Assembly: GCA_963989245.1 (NCBI GenBank)
Contig: OZ022349.1
Coordinates: 27,664,523-27,728,522, forward strand
DNA from: Nansenia antarctica
Taxonomy: Eukaryota; Chordata; Actinopteri; Argentiniformes; Microstomatidae
Reading direction: 5' to 3'
Length of the DNA stretch: 64,000 nucleotides
The notes beneath the pieces are model-generated. The model saw nothing but the letters and a program-made list of their open reading frames with translations. It made no database searches and was not told the origin of the DNA. The position numbers and the translations under genes were made by a program. Positions 10,506 through 19,155 of this stretch are shown here, piece after piece. Numbering within the stretch: position 1 is the stretch's first letter; each line of letters starts with the position of its first letter.

Positions 10506-10525
10506 GACTCCTGGCTGGCTCGCCA
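10506..10525 (-). promoter_or_regulatory. ERV-A primer-binding site, tRNA-Arg type
   Basis: The plus strand reads GACTCCTGGCTGGCTCGCCA, ending four bases before the LTR. As I recall, this equals the 3' end plus CCA of vertebrate tRNA-Arg(ACG), so the element RNA would pair with it over 20 nt. Minus-strand DNA synthesis would start there. Confidence 0.8.
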
Positions 10526-10529
10526 TTAA

Positions 10530-10912
10530 TGTTGTGTATTTATCTTATTGGTTATGAATCAAAGAACAGTTATTGAGTTTAAGACGATTTAATCAAAGTA
10601 CAAAACATACATACATACATACACCAGTAGCTGGAGCCTGATGTCTGCTCTCCTCTGGCCGGGGTGGAAAAGAGACCGCCCCTTGGGTCTCATGGTTATT
10701 TATCACATTATGCAAATACAGTCACAGGCCATAGCCTATCACCTTGCCTAGATGGTCAAGAGGGCAGTCACCTGTGATGTCACTATGGCCTTAAGTCAGG
10801 GGGCAGGTCAGATTACAAGAGCCATTCCACAACACTCCCCCACAGCATATATACAGGCCCATATCATATACAATCTATGCATGTGTGTGTGTTTAAGTAG
10901 AAATAAACTACA
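10530..10912 (-). repeat. ERV-A 5' LTR
   Basis: 383 bp, matching 3470-3852 without visible difference. It is followed on the right by TTAC and the rest of TIR element M2. It would contain the promoter driving gag on the minus strand (TATATATG box near plus 10843-10857). Confidence 0.9.
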
Positions 10913-11591
10913 TTACCAGCCGAGAAAATGGGTTAAATTCAAGATTTAAAGGGAACTAATGTTTATGATTGTATTTCAGTCTTTCTTTATATCCCTCCGG
11001 AGCTGTCTATCTCTCTTCAACATGCCTATGCCTTGCCCGGCCACGCGCTAAATGATACTGGATTTCGAGTTGAGTCGGGATGAGGGGGAATGGCACCCCC
11101 CCTGAAATAAAAACAGTCCAAATCATCCCCCTTCTAAAACTGCCATCCCCCCTTTCCATCCCTTATGTCATTTTTATCAATGAACGTGGTATTACTGCCC
11201 TCTCCCGCTTCCAGACGCACGCCTACCCTATAATATAGTATTAACGCCCTGTGATAGCGGCTCAAATAGCGGCTGAATGAAGCCAAGTGCTATAATATAA
11301 TATAATACAGACAGTATATAATATTGTCAGTATTGTCTGTCTGTATTATATTATATTATAGCACTTGGCTTCATTCAGCCGCTATAATTGAGCCTCTATC
11401 ACAGGGTGTTAATACAAACCTCATTCACCTGCGTTCAATTCCAAGTATGTTTGGTATTTATAGAAGGAAGCACGTACGCAACTTTAAACCATCTCAGCCC
11501 GTTTTATAAATAATGCTCACGTCCGTTTAGAAAAATGTGCTTACGTGAAAGTCAAAGATGACGTTCAAGTACTTCTTTATGAATGAGGCCC

Positions 11592-11850
11592 CAGATCTCA
11601 ACCCCATTGAGCTGTTGTGGGAGCAGCTTGACCGTATGGTACGCAAGAAGTGCTCATCAAGCCAATCCAACTTGTGGGGTGCTTCAAGGAAGCGTGGGGT
11701 GAAATTTCTTCAGATTACCTCAACAAATTAACAGCTAGAATGCCAAAGGTCTGCAATGCTGTAATTGCTGCAAAGGGAGCATTCTTTAATGAAAGCAAAG
11801 TTTGAAGGACGAAATTATTATTTCAAATAAAAATCATTATTTCTAACCTT
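11592..11850 (+). pseudogene. Tc1-like transposase C-terminal fragment
   Basis: Reading PDLNPIELLWEQLDRMVRKK from about 11591, this contains the last DDE acidic residue (E in N-P-I-E) of a Tc1/mariner transposase. It shifts frame near 11690 and then continues in another frame to TGA at about 11806. The transposase would cut and paste the element at TA sites, but this copy is dead. It is interrupted by M1/M2 on the left and M3 on the right, and resumes at 12963 with the element's terminal region. Confidence 0.8.
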
Positions 11851-12959
11851 GGGCCTCATTCATAAAGAAGTACTTGAACGTCATCTTTGACTTTCACGTA
11901 AGCACAGTTTTCTAAACGGACGTAAGAATTATTTATAAAACGGGCTGAGATGGTTTAAAGTTGCGTACGTGCTTCCTTCTATAAATACCAACGCAGGTAA
12001 AAATGAACGCAGGTGAATGAGGTTTGTATTAACACCCTGTGATAGAGGCTGAATTATAGCGGCTGAATTAAGACAAGTGCTATAATATAGGGTAGGCGTT
12101 CGTCTGGAAGTGGGAGAGGGCAGAGAAGGGTGGCTTCTCTGTAAGTTGCATTTGTAACGTTTGATCATGACAACTAACCAGGCACACAGGCACATGCTTA
12201 TACTCTACTCAAGTTGTAAAAGAAAATCAGGGGAGGTGGTGGATTTTATAAGAGGACAATTTTAGCATCCCCTCGCCAGTGACTTCAGTGTCAGTAACTG
12301 TCATTGCATGTGTGCGTGCCCCCTCGCACCTTGAAATAGCAGTAATACCACGTTCATTGATAAAATGACATTAAGTATGGAAAGAGGGGGGTGATTTTGA
12401 CTGTTTTTATTTCAGGGGGGATGCCATCCCCCCTCAACTCGAGTGCTGCTTATACTGTAATAATATAATGGTCTTATTCTTATCAGGTGGTCTTATTCTT
12501 ATATGGCTGCTCACTCCCTGACACCGGAGAAAATCCAGTATAATTTAGAGCTTGGCCGGGCACGGTCCGTTGTGGAACGCACTAGGCATGTTGAAGGGGA
12601 GATAGACAGCTCCGGAGCGGAGGGATATAAAGGAAGACTGAAATACAATCAGAAACATCAGTTCCTTTTAAATCTTGAATTAAACTCATTTTCTCGGCTG
12701 ATAACAACATCGTTAATTTTATTACGAGCCACTTGCATGAATTACACTAGGCAGTGCGGCTCACATGCCTGTAATAACTCCGCATAACCAGTAGGTAATG
12801 TGCGTAAGCAAGTTGAATACTCTACGTCGAGCTACGATCGTTTCCACGATCAAATTGACTCACGTTGAAATTGTATAAATCACTACGTTGACGTGGTTTT
12901 CTACGTACGACACGGGTAAGATCAACATTTGATCTAAGCACCCGTTATGAATGAGGCCC
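11851..12959 (-). mobile_element. Complete non-autonomous TIR element copy M3
   Basis: This is the best-preserved family member: 1109 bp, left end GGGCCTCATTCATAAAG, right end TTATGAATGAGGCCC, flanked by CTT on both sides (11848-11850, 12960-12962). Removing it rejoins the Tc1 sequence as AACCTTGTCAATG. It lies opposite to M1 and M2. No coding region is convincing. The superfamily is unassigned; a 3-bp duplication with this TIR could suit PIF/Harbinger-like elements, but the targets CTT and CAG are not the usual TWA. Confidence 0.8.
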
Positions 12960-12962
12960 CTT

Positions 12963-13079
12963 GTCAATGTCTTCACTATATTTTCTATTCATTTTGCAAC
13001 TCATTTGATAAATAAAAGTGTGAGTTTTCAATGAAAATACGAAATTGTCTGGGTGACCCCAAACTTTTGAACGGTAGTG
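12963..13079 (+). mobile_element. Tc1-like element right end
   Basis: The sequence ends in ACCCCAAACTTTTGAACGGTAGTG followed by TA. This is a well-known terminal inverted repeat of fish Tc1 transposons (Tzf/Tdr2-like). It belongs to the same copy as 11592-11850. The left half of this Tc1 element is not recognisable in the window. Confidence 0.85.
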
Positions 13080-13125
13080 TATAATATTACAATATACAAT
13101 ATTTACAACGAACCTGCAAATCCTG

Positions 13126-13985
13126 GGGCCTCATTTATAGAAAGTACTTTGGATCAAATTTGATCTTACCCGTGTTGTACGTAGAAAACCATGTCAAAGT
13201 AGTGATTTATACAATTTCAACGTGAGTCGATTTGACCGTGGAAACGATCGTAGCTCTACGTCGAGTATTGACCGTGCATACGCACATTACCTACTGGTTA
13301 TGCGGAGTTATTACAGGCATGTGAGCCGCACTGCCTATATTGTAATTCATGTGAAGTGAACGTGACTCGTAATAAAATTAACGATGTTGTTATCAGCCGA
13401 GAAAATTAGTTTAATTCAAGATTTAAAGGGAACTGATGTTTATGATTGTATTTCAGTCTTCCTCTATATCCCTCCGGAGCTGTCAAGGCCACGCCATCCC
13501 CCCTTCAACATGCCTATATAATAGTGCGCTCCACAACGGACCTTGCCCAGCCACGCGCTAAATTATACTGGATTTTCCTCCGGTGTCTGGGGGTTCGCAA
13601 ACGGAGTGAGCAGCCATGTTTTCAATGTCACCTGATAAGAATAAGACCATTATATTATTACAGTATAAGCAGCACTCAAGTTGAGGGGGGATGGCATCCC
13701 CCCTGAAATAAAAACGGTCAAAATCATCCCCCTTCTAAAACTGCCGTCCCCTCTTTCCATCCCTTATGTCATTTTATCAATGAATGTGGTATTACTGCTA
13801 TTTCAACATTTAGTTTTGCGCATATTGAGTAAAATACTGTGGGCGAGGGGGCATGCACACATGCAATTACATTTTTACCAAGTGACTGACAATGAAGTCA
13901 CTGATGCTGTGGGCATGCTAAAATTGTCCCCATATGATAAAATCCATCATCCCCCCTGATTTTCTTTTACAACATGAGTTGAGAA
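13126..13985 (+). mobile_element. TIR element copy M4, right end truncated
   Basis: The left end GGGCCTCATTTATAGAAAG is intact. The family interior follows (ACGTAGAAAACCATG, TTGTTATCAGCCGAG, GGCATCCCCCCTGAAATAAAA) up to TTTTACAACATGAG. There it is cut by unrelated LINE sequence, so no right TIR or target duplication can be seen. Nothing coding. Confidence 0.7.
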
Positions 13986-14860
13986 CTCTACTGTAACCTC
14001 CTCCCAGACAGCCAAGAACCTTGGAATGATCCTGGACAACTGCCTATCCTTGTGCGGAGAACATCACAGCGACAGCACGCTCCTGCAGATTCTTTCTCTA
14101 CAACATCAGAAGGATATGTCCATCCCTCACCAGAGAAGCAGCTCAACTCTTGGTCCAGTCACTGGTCATCTCTCGCCTTGACTACTGCAACGCACTCCTG
14201 GCCGGGCTCCCTGCCTCCGCCATCAGATCTCTGCAGCTCATCCAGAATGCTGCCACCTGTCTCGTTTTCAACCTCCCCAAGTTCTCTCACGTTACGCCCC
14301 TCCTTCGCATCCTTCACTGGCTCCCGCTAACAGCTCGCGTCAGATTCAAGACCCTGGTGCTCACCTACTGGGCAGCAAAAGGGACAACCCCTGCCTAACC
14401 TGCAAGCAATGGTCATCCTCCAAACTTCAGCCCGTTCACTCCACTCCTCCACCTCTGCTGGCCAACTGGCCCCACCACCTCTACGCCAACATGGCAGTCA
14501 TGCTGCCCGGTCACGTCTCCTCACTACACTGGCTCCCCGCTGGTGGAATGAGCTTCCCACGGCTGTCAAAACTGCAGAGTCACTCCCCATCTTCCCTCAG
14601 AGACTGAAGATCCACCTCTTCAAGCTACACCTTAACTGCTCCTTCTGACACATCTTCTACCCCCCTGCACTGTGTCTCCAGAAACACCTGCTCCCCCCTA
14701 TACTATTTGTACTGAGACATCTACTACCCCATTGTACTATTTCTCTAGTGTCTATTAATCTTCCTTCATCTAGCACGACGTCAATGGCCCCTGGCCTGAG
14801 GGGGTTGTCTTGCTGTTGCCTCTCCTGTCCACCTGTTGTCGCTTTCATTTGCACCAAAGC
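13986..14860 (+). mobile_element. LINE fragment (jockey superfamily), RT C-terminal region
   Basis: Broken frames give the thumb and C-terminal part of a non-LTR RT. 14150-14398 reads SLVISRLDYCNALLAGLP then LQLIQNAATCLVFNLPKFSH and LLRILHWLPL. 14409-14648 continues SGRLAPPPLR-like sequence, APRWWNELPTAVKTAESLPI and ends LFKLHLNCSF. These blocks are typical of the last third of fish CR1/L2/Rex-group RTs. The catalytic domains are absent and a small deletion separates the two reading blocks. A C-rich 3' untranslated region follows. Confidence 0.75.
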
Positions 14861-16085
14861 AGGTGAAATTGATTAGCCATTTAGCAGACGCCTTATTCCA
14901 AAGCGACTTACAATCGATACATTTCACTAAGCAAGTAATAATCAATTCACCAGTCGTAGCAGGAAGAGTAATCTAGCTCAGGCCAGGGGCCATTGGCAGT
15001 CATCGTGATACAAGAAGAAAGAAAGATTATTATAGACACTGGAGAAACAGTACAAGGGGAAGTAGAAATCTTAGGAGACACAGAAGATGGGGAAGCAGGT
15101 GTCTCAGGAGACAGTGCTGGGGGGTAGTAGTTGTCTCATACATGTGTCTCACCTACTGCATTTGCGTGTGGTTCTTCAGCTGCACAGCCTCAGAGGGGAA
15201 AGCGCTACAGAGAGTCGTGAGATCGGCCCAGAAGATCATCGGCGCCCCCCTCCCCTCTCTGGAAGAGCTGTACAACACACGCTGCCTCAGGAAGGCCTCC
15301 AAGATCTCCAGGGACCCATCCCACCCTGGGAACGAACACTTTGTTCGGCTGCGCTCAGGCAGGCGGTTCAGGACCATGTTCGCACGGACAAACAGACTGA
15401 AGCTTAGCTTCTACCCTAGGGCCATTCAGGCCCTGAACACAGCAAAGACCTAGGTTCTAGGCTCTGGACAATCTAGACAATTTGATGGCAGCTACTAGAT
15501 TGTAAACATAAGTGCAATATTGTAATACAACTGTGAACATTCTAAACCTGCTGCTGCGACACTTTAATGAATGTGCAACAAATATTATGTGCAATATGAC
15601 AACCCATGTGTACATAAGGTTCAGATATAGGAAAAAGTTAGGATATTTATAGCATAGCATAGTGTATAGCATAGTGTTTTATTGTATAGTAGATAGTGTA
15701 CATAGCCTTTATTTATGTCAACCAGCTCTTTTCTCTTTTTTGTTTTACCCTTGGCTCTCTTGTTTTTAGTCTTTTTTCCAAGCCCCCCCTCCTAAATTTC
15801 GTTGTATGGTACCTGTACTGTATTAATGACAATAAAGACCATTCATTCATTCAGGAGGAGCTGTTAAGATGTAATCTGTAGAGATGGGTCTTCAGTCTCG
15901 ACGGAAGATGGGGAGTGACTCTCGCAGTTCTGACAGCCGTGGGAAGCTCATTCCACCAGCGGGGAGCGAGTGTAGTGAAGAGACGTGACCGTGCAGCGTG
16001 ACTGCCACGTTGGCGTAGAGGTGGTGGGGCCGGTCCCCCAACAGAGGTGCAGGAGTGGAGTGAACGGACTTAAGTTTAGGGGGTG
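14861..16085 (-). mobile_element. Second copy of the same LINE 3' end, inverted and split by L2
   Basis: The minus strand repeats the LINE at 13986-14860. Its 3' tail (plus-strand CATTTAGCAGACGCCTTATT..AAAGCGACTTACAA at 14879-14912) comes first, then 3' untranslated sequence to about 15136. After the L2 insertion comes the coding end (15857-16085; plus-strand GAGCTCATTCCACC is the reverse of the WNELP region). The two copies lie tail to tail. No functional frame remains. Confidence 0.7.
15140..15856 (+). mobile_element. L2 LINE 3' fragment
   Basis: This 5'-truncated L2 begins inside the RT C-terminus. 15142-15453 reads YCICVWFFSC, then LPSLEELYNTRCLRKASKIS, through LNTAKT stop. It closely parallels 780-1081. 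It ends with GGTACCTGTACTGTATTAATGACAATAAAG and (ATTC)n. It lies inside the inverted LINE copy at 14861-16085. Confidence 0.85.
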
Positions 16086-16294
16086 ACTTCAGCCCGTTCA
16101 CTCCGCTCCTCCACCTCAGCTGGCCCAGAGGCTAATAGTGGGAGCCCATTCTACCGACTCAATGTCACCCAAAGCGCTAGGGCACCCTAAAAAGTCCCAA
16201 AAAAGTCCATATTATACTACAGGTAACTTAAACATGATCAGTATTACTAAGTAAATTAGCATTTAACCACAACCTAATAATACATAAACTTTGT
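16086..16294. other. Short LINE remnant and unassigned sequence
   Basis: 16087-16125 (TTCAGCCCGTTCACTCCGCTCCTCCACCTC) again matches the LINE at 14433-14462 in plus orientation and forms a small inverted repeat with 16021-16078. I recognise nothing further up to 16294. Confidence 0.5.
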
Positions 16295-16315
16295 TTAAAC
16301 AAAGTTAGCAAATAC

Positions 16316-16533
16316 CTCTGATGAAGTGGTCGCTGCAAACACGGGCATTAGACGACTCTGCTCCTCCCGACCGCAGATGTAGGTTTGAAGGAAAATGTTT
16401 TCCGCCGTTTTTCGGTTAGCTTCTTGCATTTCTCTCCTTAATGGACGATAACCTTCGGCACTCTGTAAAACCTCTTGTTTTTCTCTCGGCAGGATCGATT
16501 GGAACAACCGTAAACAACACAACACACCGGCAT
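16316..16533 (-). pseudogene. Degenerate THAP-domain exon
   Basis: From ATG 16533 the minus strand reads MPVCCVVYGCSNRSC..., a THAP zinc-finger start (C-x4-C). After a TAA and one frame change it ends VCSDHFIRG, the C-x2-H signature, followed by a GT splice donor (16315-16314). THAP domains bind DNA in host factors and in P-element and ISL2EU-like transposases. The in-frame stop and frameshift make this copy non-functional. A YqaJ-type exonuclease remnant at 50490-50757 and inverted-repeat-like ends suggest a transposon origin. A THAP-family host pseudogene is the alternative. Confidence 0.6.
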
Positions 16534-17320
16534 GTTCACAAACGCTGCCAAGTCTCACGCTTTGGTTGTGAGACTCACGCATTTCAACCAGTTCCCACGC
16601 CAATCTTTTGCCAATCTTAGCTAGTAAATACTCAGTTTTGGTAACTGTTTTTTGTTTCTCTACTGTAACATAACCAGGTACATTAATAATAATAATAATT
16701 AATAATAATTACAATTTACAATACAAATACAACAATTGGGGGTCCCTCAAAAAAAATTGGGACGCGCTGCGTGCGCACAAGATCAACCACCAAGCCCTCA
16801 TTCTGACCCAGGAAAAACCCTGGTATGTACTGTATAACATGATAGCCATCTATGAGCAATGCACTGTATATAAGATGATGACCAAGGGTCTTTCTGCTGC
16901 TGACCAAGGGGCTGAGTCCTGTTGATGGGGCCCAATTTTCTTTTAGAGTCTGTAGGCTACTGTATTTGTTTATTAAGATTTCATAAATATGATACATTGT
17001 CTGAATTTTTTTCTTGTTTTATAAAAAATATTCTTGTGCTGGTTTATTATGAACAACATGTAAAATTGCAGGAAACTAGCACAAATAATTGGGTGGGAGA
17101 GAGGGGCCGCCGCTGCCAAAACGTGCACAGTTTTGGGTCGCTCCACCACCCAAAAATCTCACTCCAAACTTTTGGTGAAACTTGGCAGCCCTGTAACAGC
17201 TGCTACATCCTCTGTAGCTAATTACTTCCTGGCCAACATCTGAATTTCGCACCATAGGAGCGCAGCGGTGTGACGTCAAGTGAAACCAACCTATTATTTC
17301 ATAATTACTTCACTTCATAT
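16534..17320. other. Non-coding stretch, nothing recognised
   Basis: This is AT-rich with an (ATAATA)n tract near 16688-16712. Small open frames have no family resemblance. 17090-17180 is GC-rich and may be promoter DNA of the THAP unit, but I see no defined motif. Confidence 0.4.
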
Positions 17321-17322
17321 AG

Positions 17323-17400
17323 AGCTACGGTAGTTGACGTCACGCAACCCGGAAATCAGAGTAATGGTCCTTAACGCCACCATTTTGGCAGAGTAGCGCC
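17323..17400 (+). repeat. Inverted-repeat partner of 50855-50931
   Basis: CATATAGAGCTACGG..GACGTCACG.. and CATTTTGGCAGAGTAG recur in inverted form at 50855-50931 (CTACTCTGCCAATATGG .. GTGACGTCCGGAGCTCTATAT). The match is patchy, with a CRE-like TGACGTCA inside. The pair brackets ERV-B and may be the ends of the DNA transposon into which ERV-B inserted. Confidence 0.4.
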
Positions 17401-17797
17401 AGAAAGCGTCCAGTCTTCCATTATTATTAATTAATTAATTTTGAAGCTAATTTTCGTCGATTTCACTGCATAGTGGACATATTCTCTTGTCAGAGGATCT
17501 CTTGCAGTTATGTAGCCCGGTTTGGTCTCAGATACATTTGCAGAAGGCCGGCAAATAGCGTTAGCATTAGCTAACGTCAGTCTTAGAAGCTAATGTTATC
17601 CAGTCTGTATACAGTATGCTGTGCACTTACAAATGCATGTGAGTCTGTTGTACCCTTCCAGTGAACACCTAAACTGTCCCGACAGGTGTGACATGCTACT
17701 GAGGATGTTCAAAAGTGAAATAAAGCTGATGCCTGTGACATTTTTCATGTTTTTTGCTGTCCCTTGATTCCATGTTTTTTGCTGTCCCTGAACATAT

Positions 17798-18546
17798 TGT
17801 TGTATATTTCTAACCTGTTGGCTACTAAAATGAAGAATAGTTATTGAGCAGGTTAAGACCATTTATTCAAAATACAAAAGTATACAGACATCAAAGCTGG
17901 ACGCTGGTCTGGCAGAGAGAGAGAAAGAGAGGAGAGCGAGGGGGAGGGGGACAGAGAGAGAGAGAGAGAGCTGCTTGGTCAAGAGGTGAGAGAGAAGACA
18001 GGCAGGGCCAGAGCCCACACCCTTACTTATAAACAAAGTCAAAATGCAGTCACAGCCAGTGGTCCTATCAGGTCAGGGGGAGAGGCTGATCGATCGTTCC
18101 TCAACCTCTGTGTGTGTGTGTGTGTGTATGTGTGTGCGCGTGCGTGTGCGTGCCTGTGTGTGTGTGTGTTTGACCATGTGGTCTGTCGTAAGACCCCCTT
18201 GTTTCAGAGAAAGGGAGCGGTCAGGCAAGTATTGCAAGTATTTACAAGAAAGTTGCCTTGGGACAAGGCGTCTGCCAAATGCCAACAATGTAAATGTAAA
18301 TATTACAAAGCCTTATACAAATTCATGGTATGTGTGTGTTTCAAGTAATTTAAACTTAGTCAGGAGGGGTGAGACTCAAAGTATGTGTGTGTGTGTGGTT
18401 GCTTACAATCGGTCTCAACCCCCCTGGGCGCCTTGCGTTCTCTGGCTGCCATAAAACCCCCATTTGTTAGAGGTCAGACTTTTACAAAGCCTTACATATA
18501 ATCCATGTTATGTGTGTGTGTTTCATGTAACTTAAAATATACCACA
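17798..18546 (-). repeat. ERV-B 3' LTR
   Basis: 749 bp, TG...CA. It contains (AG)n near 17918-17970 and (TG)n near 18110-18170. A LINE/SINE-like tail (CAAGGCGTCTGCCAAATGCC then AATGTAAATGTAAA) lies at 18263-18300. The stretch ACAAAGCCTTA..CATG.TATGTGTGTGT..AAGTAA occurs twice (18304-18352 and 18484-18540). These additions help explain why it is twice the length of the ERV-A LTR. Confidence 0.88.
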
Positions 18547-18580
18547 TATTCCCCCCTCGGAACACCCAGAGGGTGTTCCG
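18547..18580 (-). promoter_or_regulatory. ERV-B polypurine tract and hairpin
   Basis: Identical to ERV-A: element-sense CGGAACACCC-TCT-GGGTGTTCCG, then GAGGGGGGAATA, then the LTR. Conservation between copies with different LTRs supports a function in reverse transcription or RNA 3' processing. Confidence 0.75.
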
Positions 18581-19155
18581 AAACTAAATGACCACAAAAC
18601 AAAAACAAAAACACAAAACCCCACAGACTGCAACTAAGAAACCAAAGAATTTTTAAAAAAAAAAAAACAACAACAACAACAGACAGAAAAACTACACCAA
18701 CACACAACACAAGAAACATAATAACACAGACCAACCCAGCACCAGTACCAGCAACCAAAGATATCATATAAACCAAATACAAAACAATCAACAATAAAAA
18801 AGAATCCTAAAAATAACAATACAAATTAATCTAAACACAGTACATCATACATATTTCAACACAAAAACTTCCAACGACCAACGTCTTCTTGTTACCCGCA
18901 TCTTCAGAACAACCTTTACCGCTGTCTCAGATTGATAACCTTTCCTAGTCAGGAGCTTATTCTTCGTTGCGCTAGGAACAGAACTTCTTTCCTATCTTTG
19001 TATAACCACCACATCACTTCTCAACTGACCTCAATCACATACGATATAGAAACAAACAAACAATACACAAATAATGACATTCAGTTATCATAACACATAA
19101 TTCTCTAACAGTAAGCATAGGACAAAGGGAATGCATTAATGCATAGATCTTCACC
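18581..19155 (-). other. ERV-B non-coding 3' region
   Basis: Close match to ERV-A 3887-4458, with a (CAA)n expansion near 18665. No env gene and no ATG-initiated frame. Confidence 0.6.

Larger units (their letters stand above)
3470..10912 (-). mobile_element. ERV-A, complete LTR-flanked endogenous retrovirus-like provirus
   Basis: This 7.4-kb provirus reads on the minus strand. The order is 5' LTR 10530-10912, primer-binding site 10506-10525, long leader, gag 8184-6355, in-frame pol remnant 6318-4459, non-coding 3' region, hairpin 3864-3886, polypurine tract, 3' LTR 3470-3852. Both LTRs are 383 bp, begin TG and end CA, and look identical by eye, so insertion was recent. The 4-bp direct repeat TTAC flanks it (3466-3469, 10913-10916). 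No env, RT or integrase core is present. The gag and RNase H type resemble gamma/epsilon-like retroviruses. ERV-B is a second copy with the same internal structure. Confidence 0.9.
3193..11591 (+). mobile_element. Non-autonomous TIR element copy M2, split by ERV-A
   Basis: The left end GGGCCTCATTCATAACG is at 3193 and the right end ATGAATGAGGCCC at 11591. Both are flanked by CAG (3190-3192 and 11592-11594), a 3-bp target duplication. The element proper is 3193-3469 plus 10917-11591, about 950 bp, with no ORF of note. ERV-A sits inside it with its own 4-bp duplication (TTAC). Removing ERV-A restores the family sequence (GTTGTTACCAGCCGAG versus GTTGTTATCAGCCGAG in other copies). A local palindrome of TATAATATA repeats occurs at 11288-11362. 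Confidence 0.75.

Noticed and set aside
12503..12787. 94-residue frame inside TIR element M3
   Set aside because: Not maintained in copies M1, M2 or M4 and no similarity to a transposase.
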